Both the position numbers and the translations under genes were made by a program. A stretch of DNA of 41,481 nt from JAWLBM01 sp041687675 (GTDB taxonomy: Bacteria > Pseudomonadota > Alphaproteobacteria > Rhizobiales > Pleomorphomonadaceae), in assembly GCA_041687675.1 (NCBI GenBank), contig JAWLBM010000042.1, positions 1-41,481 of the forward strand, written 5' to 3'. The notes under the pieces were generated by a model that was given only the letters and a program-made list of their open reading frames with translations, had not been told where the DNA came from and did not search any database. Positions 7,407-15,379 of this stretch are shown piece by piece; within the stretch, counting starts at the first letter, position 1, and each line of letters begins with the position of its first letter.

Positions 7407-7574
7407 TCAGCACGCGCGCGAGATGCTGCACCTTCGCCGGCGCCCGACGGATCGGCAGCCTCGCCAGGCTCCCGCGCCAGGGCTGCGGCGACGCGGCGCC
7501 GCCCGCGGCACGCGCGGGGCTTGTCGGTCCGCCGGCACCCTGATAACCGGTTGGCGGAACGGAGACCGCAGGCC

Positions 7575-8537
7575 ATGTCCCTCGACGCCGACGCCCTCGT
7601 CGACCGCCGCCGCACCCGGCGCAAGCTGATGGTCTGGCGCACCCTCGCCTTCGTGCTCGCCGCAGTGGCGCTGGTGGCGCTCGCCGGCCTCTACGGCTTC
7701 GGCGACGGCCTCGGCGGCGAGGCCCGGCCGCACATCGCCCGGCTCGCCGTCGGCGGCGTCATCACCGAGGACCGGGACCTCACCGACTTCATCGACGACC
7801 TCGCCGAGGACGACCGGGTCGCGGCGATCATCGTCGCCATCGACAGCCCCGGCGGCACCACCACCGGCGGCGAGGCGCTCTACGAGGCGCTGCGCGAGGC
7901 GGCGGCGAAGAAGCCCGTCGCCGCCACCGTGGGGACGCTCGCCGCCTCCGCCGGCTACATGGCGGCGATCGCCACCGACCACATCGTCGCCAAGCGGACC
8001 TCGATCACCGGCTCCATCGGCGTGCTGTTCCAGTACGGCAACGTGGTCCCGCTGCTCGACAAGATCGGTGTCAGCGTCGAGACCGTGAAGTCGAGCCCGC
8101 TCAAGGCCGAGCCGTCGCCCTTCAGCCGGGCGCAGGTGCCCGGCGCGCGCGAACAGATCGAGCGGCTGGTCGACGACACCTACCAGTGGTTCGTCGACAT
8201 CGTCGCCGAGCGCCGGGGGATCCCGCGGGGCGAGGCGCTGCGCCTCTCGGACGGCTCGATCTACACCGGCCGCCAGGCGCTTGACCTCGGGCTGATCGAC
8301 GCCATCGGCGACGAGGAGGACGCGATCGCCTGGCTCGAGACGGAGCGCGGCGTCGCGGCGGACCTGCCGGTGCTCGACCGGGCGCCGAGGGACGACTCCG
8401 GGCCCTTCAGCCTGGGCGCCGGTGCTCTCTCGCTGCTCGGCCGCGTGGTCGGCCTGGACCTTGCCGGCGCCTCCGAGGCCGCCGCGCTTGACGGTCTGGT
8501 CTCGGTTTGGCACCCTCAACTTATGGAACTGCAATGA
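7575..8537 (+). CDS. sppA: Signal peptide peptidase SppA (short form)
   Basis: Membrane serine protease of family S49 that degrades cleaved signal peptides. The 320 residues have an N-terminal anchor at about 20-42 after a basic cytoplasmic tail, then the peptidase domain: AIDSPGG at 88-94 (oxyanion-side glycines), nucleophile Ser125 in TLAASAGYMAA, and general base Lys177 in VKSSPLKAEPSPF. Length matches the 36-kDa single-domain form rather than the doubled E. coli enzyme. ATG at 7575 is the first Met before the basic tail. ihfB follows after 41 nt with a small GGGGCTT/AAGCCCC inverted repeat between. Confidence 0.93.
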   Translation: MSLDADALVDRRRTRRKLMVWRTLAFVLAAVALVALAGLYGFGDGLGGEARPHIARLAVGGVITEDRDLTDFIDDLAEDDRVAAIIVAIDSPGGTTTGGEALYEALREAAAKKPVAATVGTLAASAGYMAAIATDHIVAKRTSITGSIGVLFQYGNVVPLLDKIGVSVETVKSSPLKAEPSPFSRAQVPGAREQIERLVDDTYQWFVDIVAERRGIPRGEALRLSDGSIYTGRQALDLGLIDAIGDEEDAIAWLETERGVAADLPVLDRAPRDDSGPFSLGAGALSLLGRVVGLDLAGASEAAALDGLVSVWHPQLMELQ

Positions 8538-8578
8538 GAAATTGGGGCTTCAAGCCCCGGACTGCTCGGGGGGACGGG

Positions 8579-8881
8579 ATGATCAAGTCCGAACTGGTGA
8601 GCCGCATCGCAGCCCAGAACCCGCATCTCTACCAGCGCGACGTGGAGAACATCGTCAACACGATCCTCGAAAAGGTCGTGGAAGCGCTGGCGAACGGCGA
8701 CCGCGTCGAGCTGCGCGGCTTCGGCGCCTTCTCCGTCAAGAGCCGCCCGGCGCGGGTCGGCCGGAACCCGCGGACCGGCGAGAAGGTTTCTGTCGACGAG
8801 AAGTTCGTGCCCTTCTTCAAGACGGGGAAGGAGATGCGCGAGCGGCTCAACACCGTGCAGCGGACGGCCACCGCCGCCTGA
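8579..8881 (+). CDS. ihfB: Integration host factor subunit beta
   Basis: DNA-bending nucleoid protein that pairs with IHF-alpha and binds the minor groove. The 100 residues start MIKSELVSRIA, contain RVELRGFGAFSVKSRPAR and the beta-arm GRNPRTGEKV at 61-70 that intercalates into DNA, and end in a short Thr/Ala tail. The features KSEL, GRNP and VPFFKTGKE place it with the beta rather than the alpha or HU subunits. It shares the sppA-ihfB-LapA-domain gene order seen in many Alphaproteobacteria. Confidence 0.95.
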   Translation: MIKSELVSRIAAQNPHLYQRDVENIVNTILEKVVEALANGDRVELRGFGAFSVKSRPARVGRNPRTGEKVSVDEKFVPFFKTGKEMRERLNTVQRTATAA

Positions 8882-8929
8882 GCGCGGACCGCCGTCGAAG
8901 CGGCCGCCCCGCGGCCGATAGGAGGACAG

Positions 8930-9274
8930 GTGCGAACCCTTGTCGCCCTTCTGATCGGGATCCCGGTCGTCATCGTCGTCATGGCCCTCGCGGTGGTGAA
9001 CAACCAGCCGACGACGGTCGTCTTCGACCCGTTCACGCCGGAGACGCCCTTCTTCTCGGCGACGGTGCCGCTCTACGCCTTCTTCTTCATCTCGCTGATG
9101 CTCGGCGTGCTGCTCGGCGGCGTCGCCACCTGGCTGCGCCAGGGCCGCTTCCGCAAGGCCGCCCGCCGCAACCGCCGCGAGGCCAGCCACTGGCACGACG
9201 AGGCGGAGCGGCTGAAGGGGGAACGCCGCGCCGAGACCGGCGTCGCCCTGCCGCCACCGCGCAAGGCCGCCTGA
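8930..9274 (+). CDS. LapA-domain (DUF1049) membrane protein
   Basis: A 114-residue inner-membrane protein of the LapA/YciS family. Two membrane helices lie at about 3-23 and 45-68, separated by a short loop with the family motif NNQPTTVVFDPF. The cytoplasmic tail (70-105) is highly basic with Arg/Ala/Glu heptads, likely a coiled coil. In E. coli LapA works with LapB on lipopolysaccharide assembly control; no lapB is in this window, so that role is only suggested. Start is GTG at 8930 with a strong GGAGGA 3 nt away. It follows ihfB closely. Confidence 0.85.
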   Translation: MRTLVALLIGIPVVIVVMALAVVNNQPTTVVFDPFTPETPFFSATVPLYAFFFISLMLGVLLGGVATWLRQGRFRKAARRNRREASHWHDEAERLKGERRAETGVALPPPRKAA

Positions 9275-9353
9275 CCGACCGCCGCGCGACCGTTCCGATC
9301 CCAGCCGAGGGCGCCGCCGCGGGCGGAGGCCCGCCGTATTGCGAGTCCCCGAG

Positions 9354-10325
9354 ATGATCGTCATCGACGCCGCCGAGATCGAGGCGCTGCTCACGCCGGG
9401 CGCGCTGGTCGATGCGCTGCGCACCGCCTTTGGCGCGGACATCGTCGTGCCGGTGCGCCACCACCACACCATCCCGCGCGAGGGCGAGGGCGACGCCACG
9501 CTGCTCCTGATGCCGGCCTGGCATCGCAGCGCCGCAGCGGATGGCCGGATCGGGGTGAAGGTGGTGTCCGTGGTGCCGGGCAACGGCGCCCGCGGGCTGC
9601 CCAGCGTGGTCGGCTCCTATCTCCTGATGTCGGGCGAGACCGGCGAACCGCTGGCGGTGATGGACGGGCGGGTGCTGACGCTGAAGCGGACCGCCGCCGC
9701 CTCGGCGCTCGCCGCAAGCTTCCTCGCCCGCACGGACGCCCGGCGGATGGCGATGATCGGCGCCGGGGCGCTCGCGCCGCACCTGGTCGCCGCCCATGCG
9801 GCGGTGCGGCCGATCGAGGAGGTGCTGGTCTGGAACCGTCGGCCGGCCAAGGCCGAGGACCTGGCCGCGGCGCTCGACGGCACCGTTCACGGCGGCCGCC
9901 GTCTCGCCGCCCGGCCGGTCGCAACCGTCGCCGAGGCGGTGGCCGAGGCCGACCTTGTCAGCGCCGCCACCATGTCGCGCGACCCGCTCGTCTGCGGCGC
10001 CGACCTGCCCGCGGGCGCGCATGTCGACCTCGTCGGCGGCTTCACCCCGGCGATGCGGGAGGCCGACGACGACGCCGTCCGCCGGGCCGAGGTGTATGTC
10101 GACAGCCGCGCCGAAGCCACCGCGGAGGCCGGCGACATCGTCCAGCCGGTCGCCGCGGGCATCATCGGCGAGGGCGACATCCGCGGCGACCTCTACGAAC
10201 TCTGCGCCGGCACCGTGCCGGGCCGCACCGATCCCGCGGCGGTGACCCTGTTCAAGTCGGTCGGCCTCGCGCTGGAGGATCTCGCCGCGGCGAACCTCGT
10301 GCATGCCCTGAAGACCGCCCGGTGA
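9354..10325 (+). CDS. Ornithine cyclodeaminase family protein
   Basis: NAD(P)-linked enzyme of the OCD/mu-crystallin family. The 323 residues show GVKVVSVVPGN at 67-77, the segment GEPLAVMDGRVLTLKRTAAASALA at 97-120 (written here as one family block), the Rossmann turn GAGAL at 136-140, and VGGFTPAMREAD with the catalytic-type acidic position near residue 230. Members act on ornithine, other amino acids or ketimines, so the substrate is open. ATG at 9354 is the natural domain start; a TTG at 9339 has the better-placed GGAGG and may be the real one. The TGA overlaps the next gene's GTG, implying a joint role. Confidence 0.88.
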   Translation: MIVIDAAEIEALLTPGALVDALRTAFGADIVVPVRHHHTIPREGEGDATLLLMPAWHRSAAADGRIGVKVVSVVPGNGARGLPSVVGSYLLMSGETGEPLAVMDGRVLTLKRTAAASALAASFLARTDARRMAMIGAGALAPHLVAAHAAVRPIEEVLVWNRRPAKAEDLAAALDGTVHGGRRLAARPVATVAEAVAEADLVSAATMSRDPLVCGADLPAGAHVDLVGGFTPAMREADDDAVRRAEVYVDSRAEATAEAGDIVQPVAAGIIGEGDIRGDLYELCAGTVPGRTDPAAVTLFKSVGLALEDLAAANLVHALKTAR

Positions 10326-11008
10326 CCGACCTCCTCGTCGATCGCCCGCCGTCGCCGGCGCTGGCGACGCTGATCCTCGCCCATGGCGCCGGCGCGGGCA
10401 TGGAGAGCGGCGCGCTCGCAAGCGCCGCCGCGGCGGTCGCGGCGGCGGGCATCGCCGTCGTGCGCTTCGAGTTCGCCTACATGACGGCCGGCCGCTTGGG
10501 GACCCGCAAGCCGCCGCCGCGGCTCCCCGCCCTCGTGCCGGAGTATGCCGACGTGCTCGCCCGCGTGCTCGCCGATACCCACGGCCCGGTGCTTCTCGGC
10601 GGCAAGTCGATGGGAAGCCGGGTGGCCTGCCGGCTGGCCGGGACGGCGCTCGACCGGCGCGTCGCCGGCGTCGTCGCCTGGGGCTTTCCGTTCCACCGGC
10701 CCGGCGCGCCGCAGGCGACGCGCCTCGGCGACCTCGCCGCCTCGCGGCTGCCGGTGCTGGTCTGCCAGGGAACCCGCGACCCGTTCGGCACCCGGGCGGA
10801 GGTGGACGGCTACGCCCTTCCCCCGACCGTCCGCGTCGCCTGGTTCGAGGACGGCGACCACGACCTTGCGCCGCGCAAGGCGAGCGGCTTCACCGCCGCG
10901 GGCCACGCCGCCGCGGCCGCCGCGGCGATCGCCGCGTTCGCCGCGTCGCCGTCCGGGCTCGGTGGGGAGGCGCCGGGGCCCCGCGGTCCTGGGGAATCCC
11001 ACTCGTAG
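10322..11008 (+). CDS. Alpha/beta hydrolase, KANL3/Tex30-like family
   Basis: A 228-residue predicted cytosolic hydrolase. It starts with HGAGAGM (oxyanion region) after the first strand, has the nucleophile elbow GGKSMGSR, and a late DGDHDL supplying Asp/His, so the catalytic triad looks complete. The pattern fits the KANL3/Tex30-type dienelactone-hydrolase-like proteins of unknown substrate. GTG at 10322 overlaps the cyclodeaminase stop by GTGA, so both are probably made from one message. The C-terminal ~20 residues (Gly/Pro/Ser rich) look non-conserved. A palindromic repeat follows the stop. Confidence 0.8.
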   Translation: MTDLLVDRPPSPALATLILAHGAGAGMESGALASAAAAVAAAGIAVVRFEFAYMTAGRLGTRKPPPRLPALVPEYADVLARVLADTHGPVLLGGKSMGSRVACRLAGTALDRRVAGVVAWGFPFHRPGAPQATRLGDLAASRLPVLVCQGTRDPFGTRAEVDGYALPPTVRVAWFEDGDHDLAPRKASGFTAAGHAAAAAAAIAAFAASPSGLGGEAPGPRGPGESHS

Positions 11009-11076
11009 CCGCCATCTCGAGGGTCGAAGCCCCACACCTGACCGCGTCATCGCGAGGGTCGAAGCCTGCCCTTGCC

Positions 11077-11165
11077 GTCATCCCGGCGAAAGCCGGGATC
11101 CAGAAAACGACGTGGCGTGCCAATGCGTTACGATCGCACTGGATCCCGGCTTTCGCCGGGATGAC
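11077..11165. repeat. 27-bp perfect inverted repeat, REP-like, GAAA-loop hairpins
   Basis: The arms are 11077-11103 and 11139-11165, exact reverse complements with a 35-bp spacer. Each arm is itself a hairpin CCCGGC-GAAA-GCCGGG (or its complement). This is the GTCATCCCGGCGAAAGCCGG type of dispersed palindrome that is common in alphaproteobacterial genomes. It lies between converging genes and could stop both transcripts or protect 3' ends. Confidence 0.85.
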
Positions 11166-11181
11166 GTTGATATGAGCCGGC

Positions 11182-12183
11182 TCAGGTCTCGGGATCGTAG
11201 TCCGCCGGGTCGAAGTCGTAGCTCTGCGAGCAGAACTCGCAGGTCACCTCGATCCTGCCGTCGTCGAGCACCATGTCGCGGCGCTCGTCGGGCGTGAAGC
11301 TGCGCAGCATCTCGTCGATGCGCTCGCGCGAGCAGCGGCAGCGCTCGACGATCGGCTGGCGGTCGTAGACGCGCACCCCGCGCTCGTGGAAGAGGCGGTA
11401 GAGCAGCGTCTCGGCCGAGACCGAGGGGTCGGTGAGCTCGACGTCGTCGATGGTGTCGACGAGGGCCTGCACCTCGGTCCAGGCGTCGTCGTCGTCCACC
11501 GGCGCCGGCAGTTCGGCGCCCTCCGGCACGTCGCCGGGGGGCAGGTCGCGCACCCGGATCCGCTCCGGCGCCTCCGGCAGGAACTGGACGAGCAGGCCGC
11601 CGGCGCGCCACAGGCGCCGCGGCCCGGAGCCCGGGTCGCGGGTCAGCACCTCGGTGACGGCGAGGCGCACCCGGGTCGGGATCTGCTCCGACTGGGCGAA
11701 GTACTGGTGGGCGGCGTCCTCGAGCGAGCGGCCGTCGAGCGGCACGACACCCTGGTAGCGGTTCATGTGGCTGCCCTGGTCGACGGTCATCGCCAGGTGG
11801 CCGGTCCCGAGCAGGTCCTCCGGCCGGTCGCGGCCCTCGGCGACGGCGGCCTCCACCGCGGCCCGGTCGAAGCGGGCGCAGGCGCGCACGCGGTCCGGGG
11901 CCTCGAAGTCGACCACCAGCATGTACACCGGCCCGTCCGACTGGGTCTGCACGATGAACCGGCCCTGGAACTTCATGGCGGTGCCGAGCAGCGTCGTCAG
12001 CGCCACCACCTCGCCGAGCAGGCGCGAGACCGCGTCCGGGTAGTCGTGGCGGTGCAGGATGGAATCCACCGCGCCGCCGAGGTGGACCACCCGGCCGCGG
12101 GCGTCCAGCGCCTCCACGTGGAAGGGCAGCACGCTGTCGTCGTCGACGGCGTGTCCGAAGCCCGCCTCCGGTCCCGTGCTCAT
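11182..12183 (-). CDS. hslO: Hsp33 redox-regulated chaperone
   Basis: Holdase activated by oxidation. In the reduced form four cysteines bind zinc at the C-terminus; here CRC (C282, C284) and CEFC (C315, C318) with a 30-residue spacing as the family requires. The body has GRFIVQTQSDGPVYMLVVDF (about 74-93) and GHLAMTVDQG near 128-137. The 333 residues are slightly longer than E. coli Hsp33 because of an N-terminal extension. ATG at 12183 overlaps the argF TGA (ATGA), placing hslO last in the argD-argF-hslO operon. Confidence 0.95.
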   Translation of the reverse strand: MSTGPEAGFGHAVDDDSVLPFHVEALDARGRVVHLGGAVDSILHRHDYPDAVSRLLGEVVALTTLLGTAMKFQGRFIVQTQSDGPVYMLVVDFEAPDRVRACARFDRAAVEAAVAEGRDRPEDLLGTGHLAMTVDQGSHMNRYQGVVPLDGRSLEDAAHQYFAQSEQIPTRVRLAVTEVLTRDPGSGPRRLWRAGGLLVQFLPEAPERIRVRDLPPGDVPEGAELPAPVDDDDAWTEVQALVDTIDDVELTDPSVSAETLLYRLFHERGVRVYDRQPIVERCRCSRERIDEMLRSFTPDERRDMVLDDGRIEVTCEFCSQSYDFDPADYDPET

Positions 12184-13112
12184 CCGGCGGCTCCCAGGCA
12201 CCAGACGAGGACGCCCTTCTGTGCGTGCAGGCGGTTCTCCGCCTCGTCGAACACGATGGACTGAGGTCCGTCCATCACCGAGGAGGTCACCTCCTCGCCG
12301 CGGTGAGCCGGCAGGCAGTGCATGAACACGGCCTCCTTGTCCGCCGCCGCCATCAGGCGGTCGTTGACCTGGTAGGGCGCCAGCAGGTTGTGGCGCCGCT
12401 CGGCGTCGTCGTCGCCCATCGACACCCAGGTGTCGGTGACGACGCAGTCCACCCCGTCGACCGCCTCGAAGGCGTCGGCGGTGAGATGGACGCGGCCGCC
12501 GTTGGCGCGCGACCATTCGACAACCTCCGGGCGCGGCGCCAGTTCCGGTGGCGTCGCCACCCTGAGCTCGAAGCCGAAGCGCGCGGAGGCGTGGATCCAG
12601 GAGGCGAGCACGTTGTTGCTGTCGCCGGTCCAGGCGACGCGGCGGCCGGCGATCGGCCCGCGGTGCTCCTCGAAGGTCATCACGTCGGCCATGATCTGGC
12701 AGGGGTGCGACAGGCGGGTGAGACCGTTGATCACCGGCACGCTGGCGTTCGCGGCGAGCTCCGCAAGCGCCGTGTGGTCGAGGATGCGGATCATGATCGC
12801 GTCGACGTAGCGCGACAGCACGCGGGCGGTGTCGGCGATCGTCTCGCCGCGGCCGAGCTGCATCTCGTCGCCGGTCAGCATCAGCGTCTCGCCGCCGAGC
12901 TGGCGCATGCCGACGTCGAAGGAGACGCGGGTGCGGGTGGAGGGCCGCTCGAACACCATGGCGAGCACCTTGCCGGCGAGCGGGCCCTCGCCGCGGCGGG
13001 CGCCCTTGCGCTCGGCCTTGAGCAGGGCGGCGCGGTCGAGGATCGCGCGAAGCTCGGAGCCGGGCAGGTCGGTGAGGTCGAGGAAATGGCGGGGCGATGC
13101 GGGGACGGTCAT
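12180..13112 (-). CDS. argF: Ornithine carbamoyltransferase
   Basis: Forms citrulline from ornithine and carbamoyl phosphate. The 310 residues contain the carbamoyl-phosphate motif STRTR at 58-62, HPCQ at 136-139, the ornithine loop DTWVSMG at 227-233 and HCLP at 265-268 with the catalytic Cys, all intact. Length is normal. ATG at 13112 gives MTVPASPRHFLDL. It begins 38 nt after argD and its stop overlaps hslO. Order argD-argF-hslO is standard for Rhizobiales. Confidence 0.97.
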   Translation of the reverse strand: MTVPASPRHFLDLTDLPGSELRAILDRAALLKAERKGARRGEGPLAGKVLAMVFERPSTRTRVSFDVGMRQLGGETLMLTGDEMQLGRGETIADTARVLSRYVDAIMIRILDHTALAELAANASVPVINGLTRLSHPCQIMADVMTFEEHRGPIAGRRVAWTGDSNNVLASWIHASARFGFELRVATPPELAPRPEVVEWSRANGGRVHLTADAFEAVDGVDCVVTDTWVSMGDDDAERRHNLLAPYQVNDRLMAAADKEAVFMHCLPAHRGEEVTSSVMDGPQSIVFDEAENRLHAQKGVLVWCLGAAG

Positions 13113-13150
13113 GGTCGTCGAAGGTCCTGGGAAACCGGGATCGGGGCCGC

Positions 13151-14374
13151 TCAGGCGGAGCGGGCGGCGGAGGCGGTCTCCGCCCGTCGCGCGGCGAGGG
13201 CGGTCGCGGCGGCGTCCATGCGGGCCACCGCCTCCCGGATCTCCGCCTCGTCGATGATCAGCGGCGGCAGCAGCCGCACCACGTTGTCGCCGGCGGTGAT
13301 GCCCAGCATGCGCTGCTCGCGCATTGCCGCCGCGACCTCCGCGGCCGGCACCTTGCAGCGGATGCCGAGCAGCAGCCCCTCGCCGCGGACGAGGTCGAAC
13401 ACGTCCGGATGCTGGTCGACCACCTGGGCCATCGCCTGCTTGAGCCGCAGCCCGGCCTCGCGGACGTGGTCGAGGAACCCGTCGGCCAGCACCACGTCGA
13501 GGACGGCGTTGCCGACGGCCATCGCCAGCGGGTTGCCGCCGAAGGTGGTGCCGTGGCTGCCGGGGGTCATCGCCGCCGCGGCCGCCTCGGTGGCGAGGCA
13601 GGCGCCGACCGGAAAACCGCCGCCGAGGCCCTTCGCCGAGGCGAGGATGTCCGGGGCGACGCCTGACCACTCGTGGGCGAACAGCCGGCCGGTGCGGCCG
13701 ATCCCGGTCTGCACCTCGTCGAAGATCAGCAGGATGCCGGCCTCGTCGCAGAGGTCCCGCAGGCCGCGCATGCACACGTTGGGGATCGGCCGGACCCCGC
13801 CCTCGCCCTGGATCGGCTCGACCATGATCGCTGCCGTCTCAGGCCCGATCGCCGCCTTCAGCGCCTCGTGGTCGCCGAACGGCACCTGGTCGAAGCCCTC
13901 GACCTTGGGGCCGAAGCCCTCGAGGTACTTGGCCTGGCCGCCGGCGGCGATGGTCGCGAGCGTGCGGCCGTGGAAGGCGCCCTCGACGGTGACGATCCGG
14001 TAGCGCTCCGGGTGGCCGGCCGCCCAATGGAAGCGGCGCGCCGTCTTGATGGCGCACTCCACGGCCTCGGCGCCGGAGTTGGTGAAGAACACCCGGTCGG
14101 CGAAGCTCGCCTCGACGAGGCGCGCGGCAAGCCGCTCCTGGCCGGGGATGCGGAAGGCGTTGGAGACATGCCAGAGCTTCTCGGCCTGAGCCTTCAGCGC
14201 CTCGACGAGGTGCGGATGGGCATGGCCGAGCGCGGTCACCGCGATGCCGGAGCCGAAGTCGAGCCAGCGCTCGCCCTGGCTGTCGACGAGCCAGGCGCCC
14301 TCGCCTCGCTCGAAGGCGACGTCGGCCCGGGCAAAGGTGGAAAAGAGAGGGCTGGCGGGGGCGACCGCGGTCAT
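13151..14374 (-). CDS. argD: Acetylornithine / succinyldiaminopimelate aminotransferase
   Basis: PLP-dependent class III aminotransferase of arginine (and often lysine) synthesis. The 407 residues have NSGAEA at 99-104, EGAFHGRT, the cofactor Asp219 in IFDEVQTG and Schiff-base Lys248 in ASAKGLGGG. ATG at 14374 starts MTAVAPASPLFSTFARADV; AGGA lies about 9 nt upstream. The same frame is open a further 90 nt and reads an Arg-rich stretch, but that part shows no homology. Upstream lie a hairpin with a T6 tract and a promoter-like sequence. Confidence 0.96.
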   Translation of the reverse strand: MTAVAPASPLFSTFARADVAFERGEGAWLVDSQGERWLDFGSGIAVTALGHAHPHLVEALKAQAEKLWHVSNAFRIPGQERLAARLVEASFADRVFFTNSGAEAVECAIKTARRFHWAAGHPERYRIVTVEGAFHGRTLATIAAGGQAKYLEGFGPKVEGFDQVPFGDHEALKAAIGPETAAIMVEPIQGEGGVRPIPNVCMRGLRDLCDEAGILLIFDEVQTGIGRTGRLFAHEWSGVAPDILASAKGLGGGFPVGACLATEAAAAAMTPGSHGTTFGGNPLAMAVGNAVLDVVLADGFLDHVREAGLRLKQAMAQVVDQHPDVFDLVRGEGLLLGIRCKVPAAEVAAAMREQRMLGITAGDNVVRLLPPLIIDEAEIREAVARMDAAATALAARRAETASAARSA

Positions 14375-14440
14375 CGCATCGATCCTGGCGGAGGGATGCG
14401 CGGGACACCGGCGTCGCCGATCCGTCCCGCGGTCCCGACG

Positions 14441-14481
14441 AAAAAACAGCGAGCCGCGCCCCATCAGCGGCGGCGCGGCCC
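14441..14481 (-). terminator. Hairpin plus T6 in the argD leader (possible attenuator)
   Basis: Read leftward, GGGCCGCGCC (14472-14481) and GGGGCGCGGCTC (14451-14462) pair around a 9-nt loop, then GCTG and TTTTTT (14441-14446). It looks like a rho-independent terminator but stands between the putative argD promoter and argD, about 70 nt before the start codon. Confidence 0.5.
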
Positions 14482-14490
14482 GACTGCTCT

Positions 14491-14521
14491 CCTATACCAC
14501 GGGGAGCGCCATGACTGTCAA
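14491..14521 (-). promoter_or_regulatory. Putative promoter of argD-argF-hslO
   Basis: A consensus TTGACA (14516-14521) is followed on the reverse strand by TATAGG (14491-14496). The 19-bp spacing is longer than ideal. Transcription would begin right at the argD leader hairpin. Confidence 0.4.
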
Positions 14522-14550
14522 TGCTTCCCGGGCGCGCGGCCGGCGCGGCG

Positions 14551-14814
14551 GATTCATCTTGGCGTTTTGCCTCGAACACTCGACAGGGATCCGGATTCGT
14601 CTCTCCCGCCTGTCACCTTCGCGCCACGATATTTGGGGAAAAGTTCGACGGCGCGGTGGACGGAGTCCCGGCGCCGTTGCGCCCGAGTCTACGGGTATTG
14701 TAGCCTCCCCCCAGTCGCCACGAGATGTCGTGTCGCCACTTGAAAATCGGGTCATCGAACGAGATCAGCCACGTCCGGGCCGGCCACCGCGTCCGGGCGA
14801 AGCGAGACGGATTC
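14551..14814 (+). promoter_or_regulatory. gcrA upstream region with five GANTC sites
   Basis: The 326 bp between the argD promoter and gcrA contain no gene. GATTC or GAGTC occurs at 14551-14555, 14594-14598, 14663-14667, 14685-14689 and 14810-14814. GANTC is the CcrM adenine-methylation site, and GcrA is known to act at methylated GANTC promoters, so autoregulation is plausible. I could not place a confident -35/-10 pair. Confidence 0.5.
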
Positions 14815-14848
14815 CGCCATCATGCCGCAAGAACGAGAGGTCGAGACC

Positions 14849-15379
14849 ATGTCCTGGACCGACGAACGGGTCGAGAGACTGAAGACGCTCTGGCTCGAGG
14901 GCCTCAGCGCCAGCCAGATCGCCGCGGAGCTCGGCGGGGTCACCCGGAACGCCGTCATCGGCAAGGTCCACCGTCTCGGCCTGTCCGGCCGCGTCAAGCC
15001 GCAGGTGCAGTCGGCGCGGGCCTCCGCCCCCTCGCGTCCCAAGTCGTCCGCGCCCTCGCGCCCGGCCTCCGCGCCGTCGGCGCCGCGGGCCCCGCGCCCC
15101 GTCACCATCGGCAATGTCGCGCTGAAGCCGGTCGATGCGCCCGTTTCCGCCCCGCAGCGGGCGCCCGTGGTGGAGGACGGCCCGGTCGTCTACGAGCGGA
15201 TCGGCATCATGAATCTCACGGAAACCACCTGCAAGTGGCCGGTGGGCGACCCCGGCCGGCCGGACTTCTTCTTCTGCGGCCGTCGCTCGGAATCCGGCGT
15301 CCCCTACTGCCCGCACCACGCGCGGATCGCCTACCAGCCCTCCTCCGACCGGCGGCGCGAGCGCCGCTCGGCCGGATGA
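14849..15379 (+). CDS. gcrA: Cell-cycle transcription regulator GcrA
   Basis: Master regulator that binds sigma-70 holoenzyme and methylated GANTC promoters to drive S-phase genes. The 176 residues have the N-terminal DNA-binding helix-turn-helix (MSWTDERVERLKTLW to about residue 45, with TRNAVIGKVHRLGL), a Ser/Pro/Ala-rich linker (50-95), and the C-terminal sigma-interacting domain with TCKWPVGDP and YCPHHARIAY near 125-160. ATG at 14849 gives the canonical start and has GAGAGG upstream; an ATG 27 nt earlier is less likely. Its TGA overlaps the next ATG (ATGA). Confidence 0.96.
   Translation: MSWTDERVERLKTLWLEGLSASQIAAELGGVTRNAVIGKVHRLGLSGRVKPQVQSARASAPSRPKSSAPSRPASAPSAPRAPRPVTIGNVALKPVDAPVSAPQRAPVVEDGPVVYERIGIMNLTETTCKWPVGDPGRPDFFFCGRRSESGVPYCPHHARIAYQPSSDRRRERRSAG

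Noticed and set aside
11018..11066. Direct repeat CGAGGGTCGAAGCC (11018-11031 and 11053-11066)
   Set aside because: Only two short copies 35 bp apart after the hydrolase gene; too little to call a repeat family or CRISPR.
14374..14464. Arg-rich N-terminal extension of ArgD or arginine leader peptide
   Set aside because: It is in frame with argD, has no ribosome site, and Arg-rich frames arise by chance in GC-rich DNA; kept only as a comment on the leader hairpin.
14441..14481. Terminator for gcrA or a rightward gene
   Set aside because: gcrA starts downstream and reads away; on the plus strand the hairpin is preceded, not followed, by the A/T tract.
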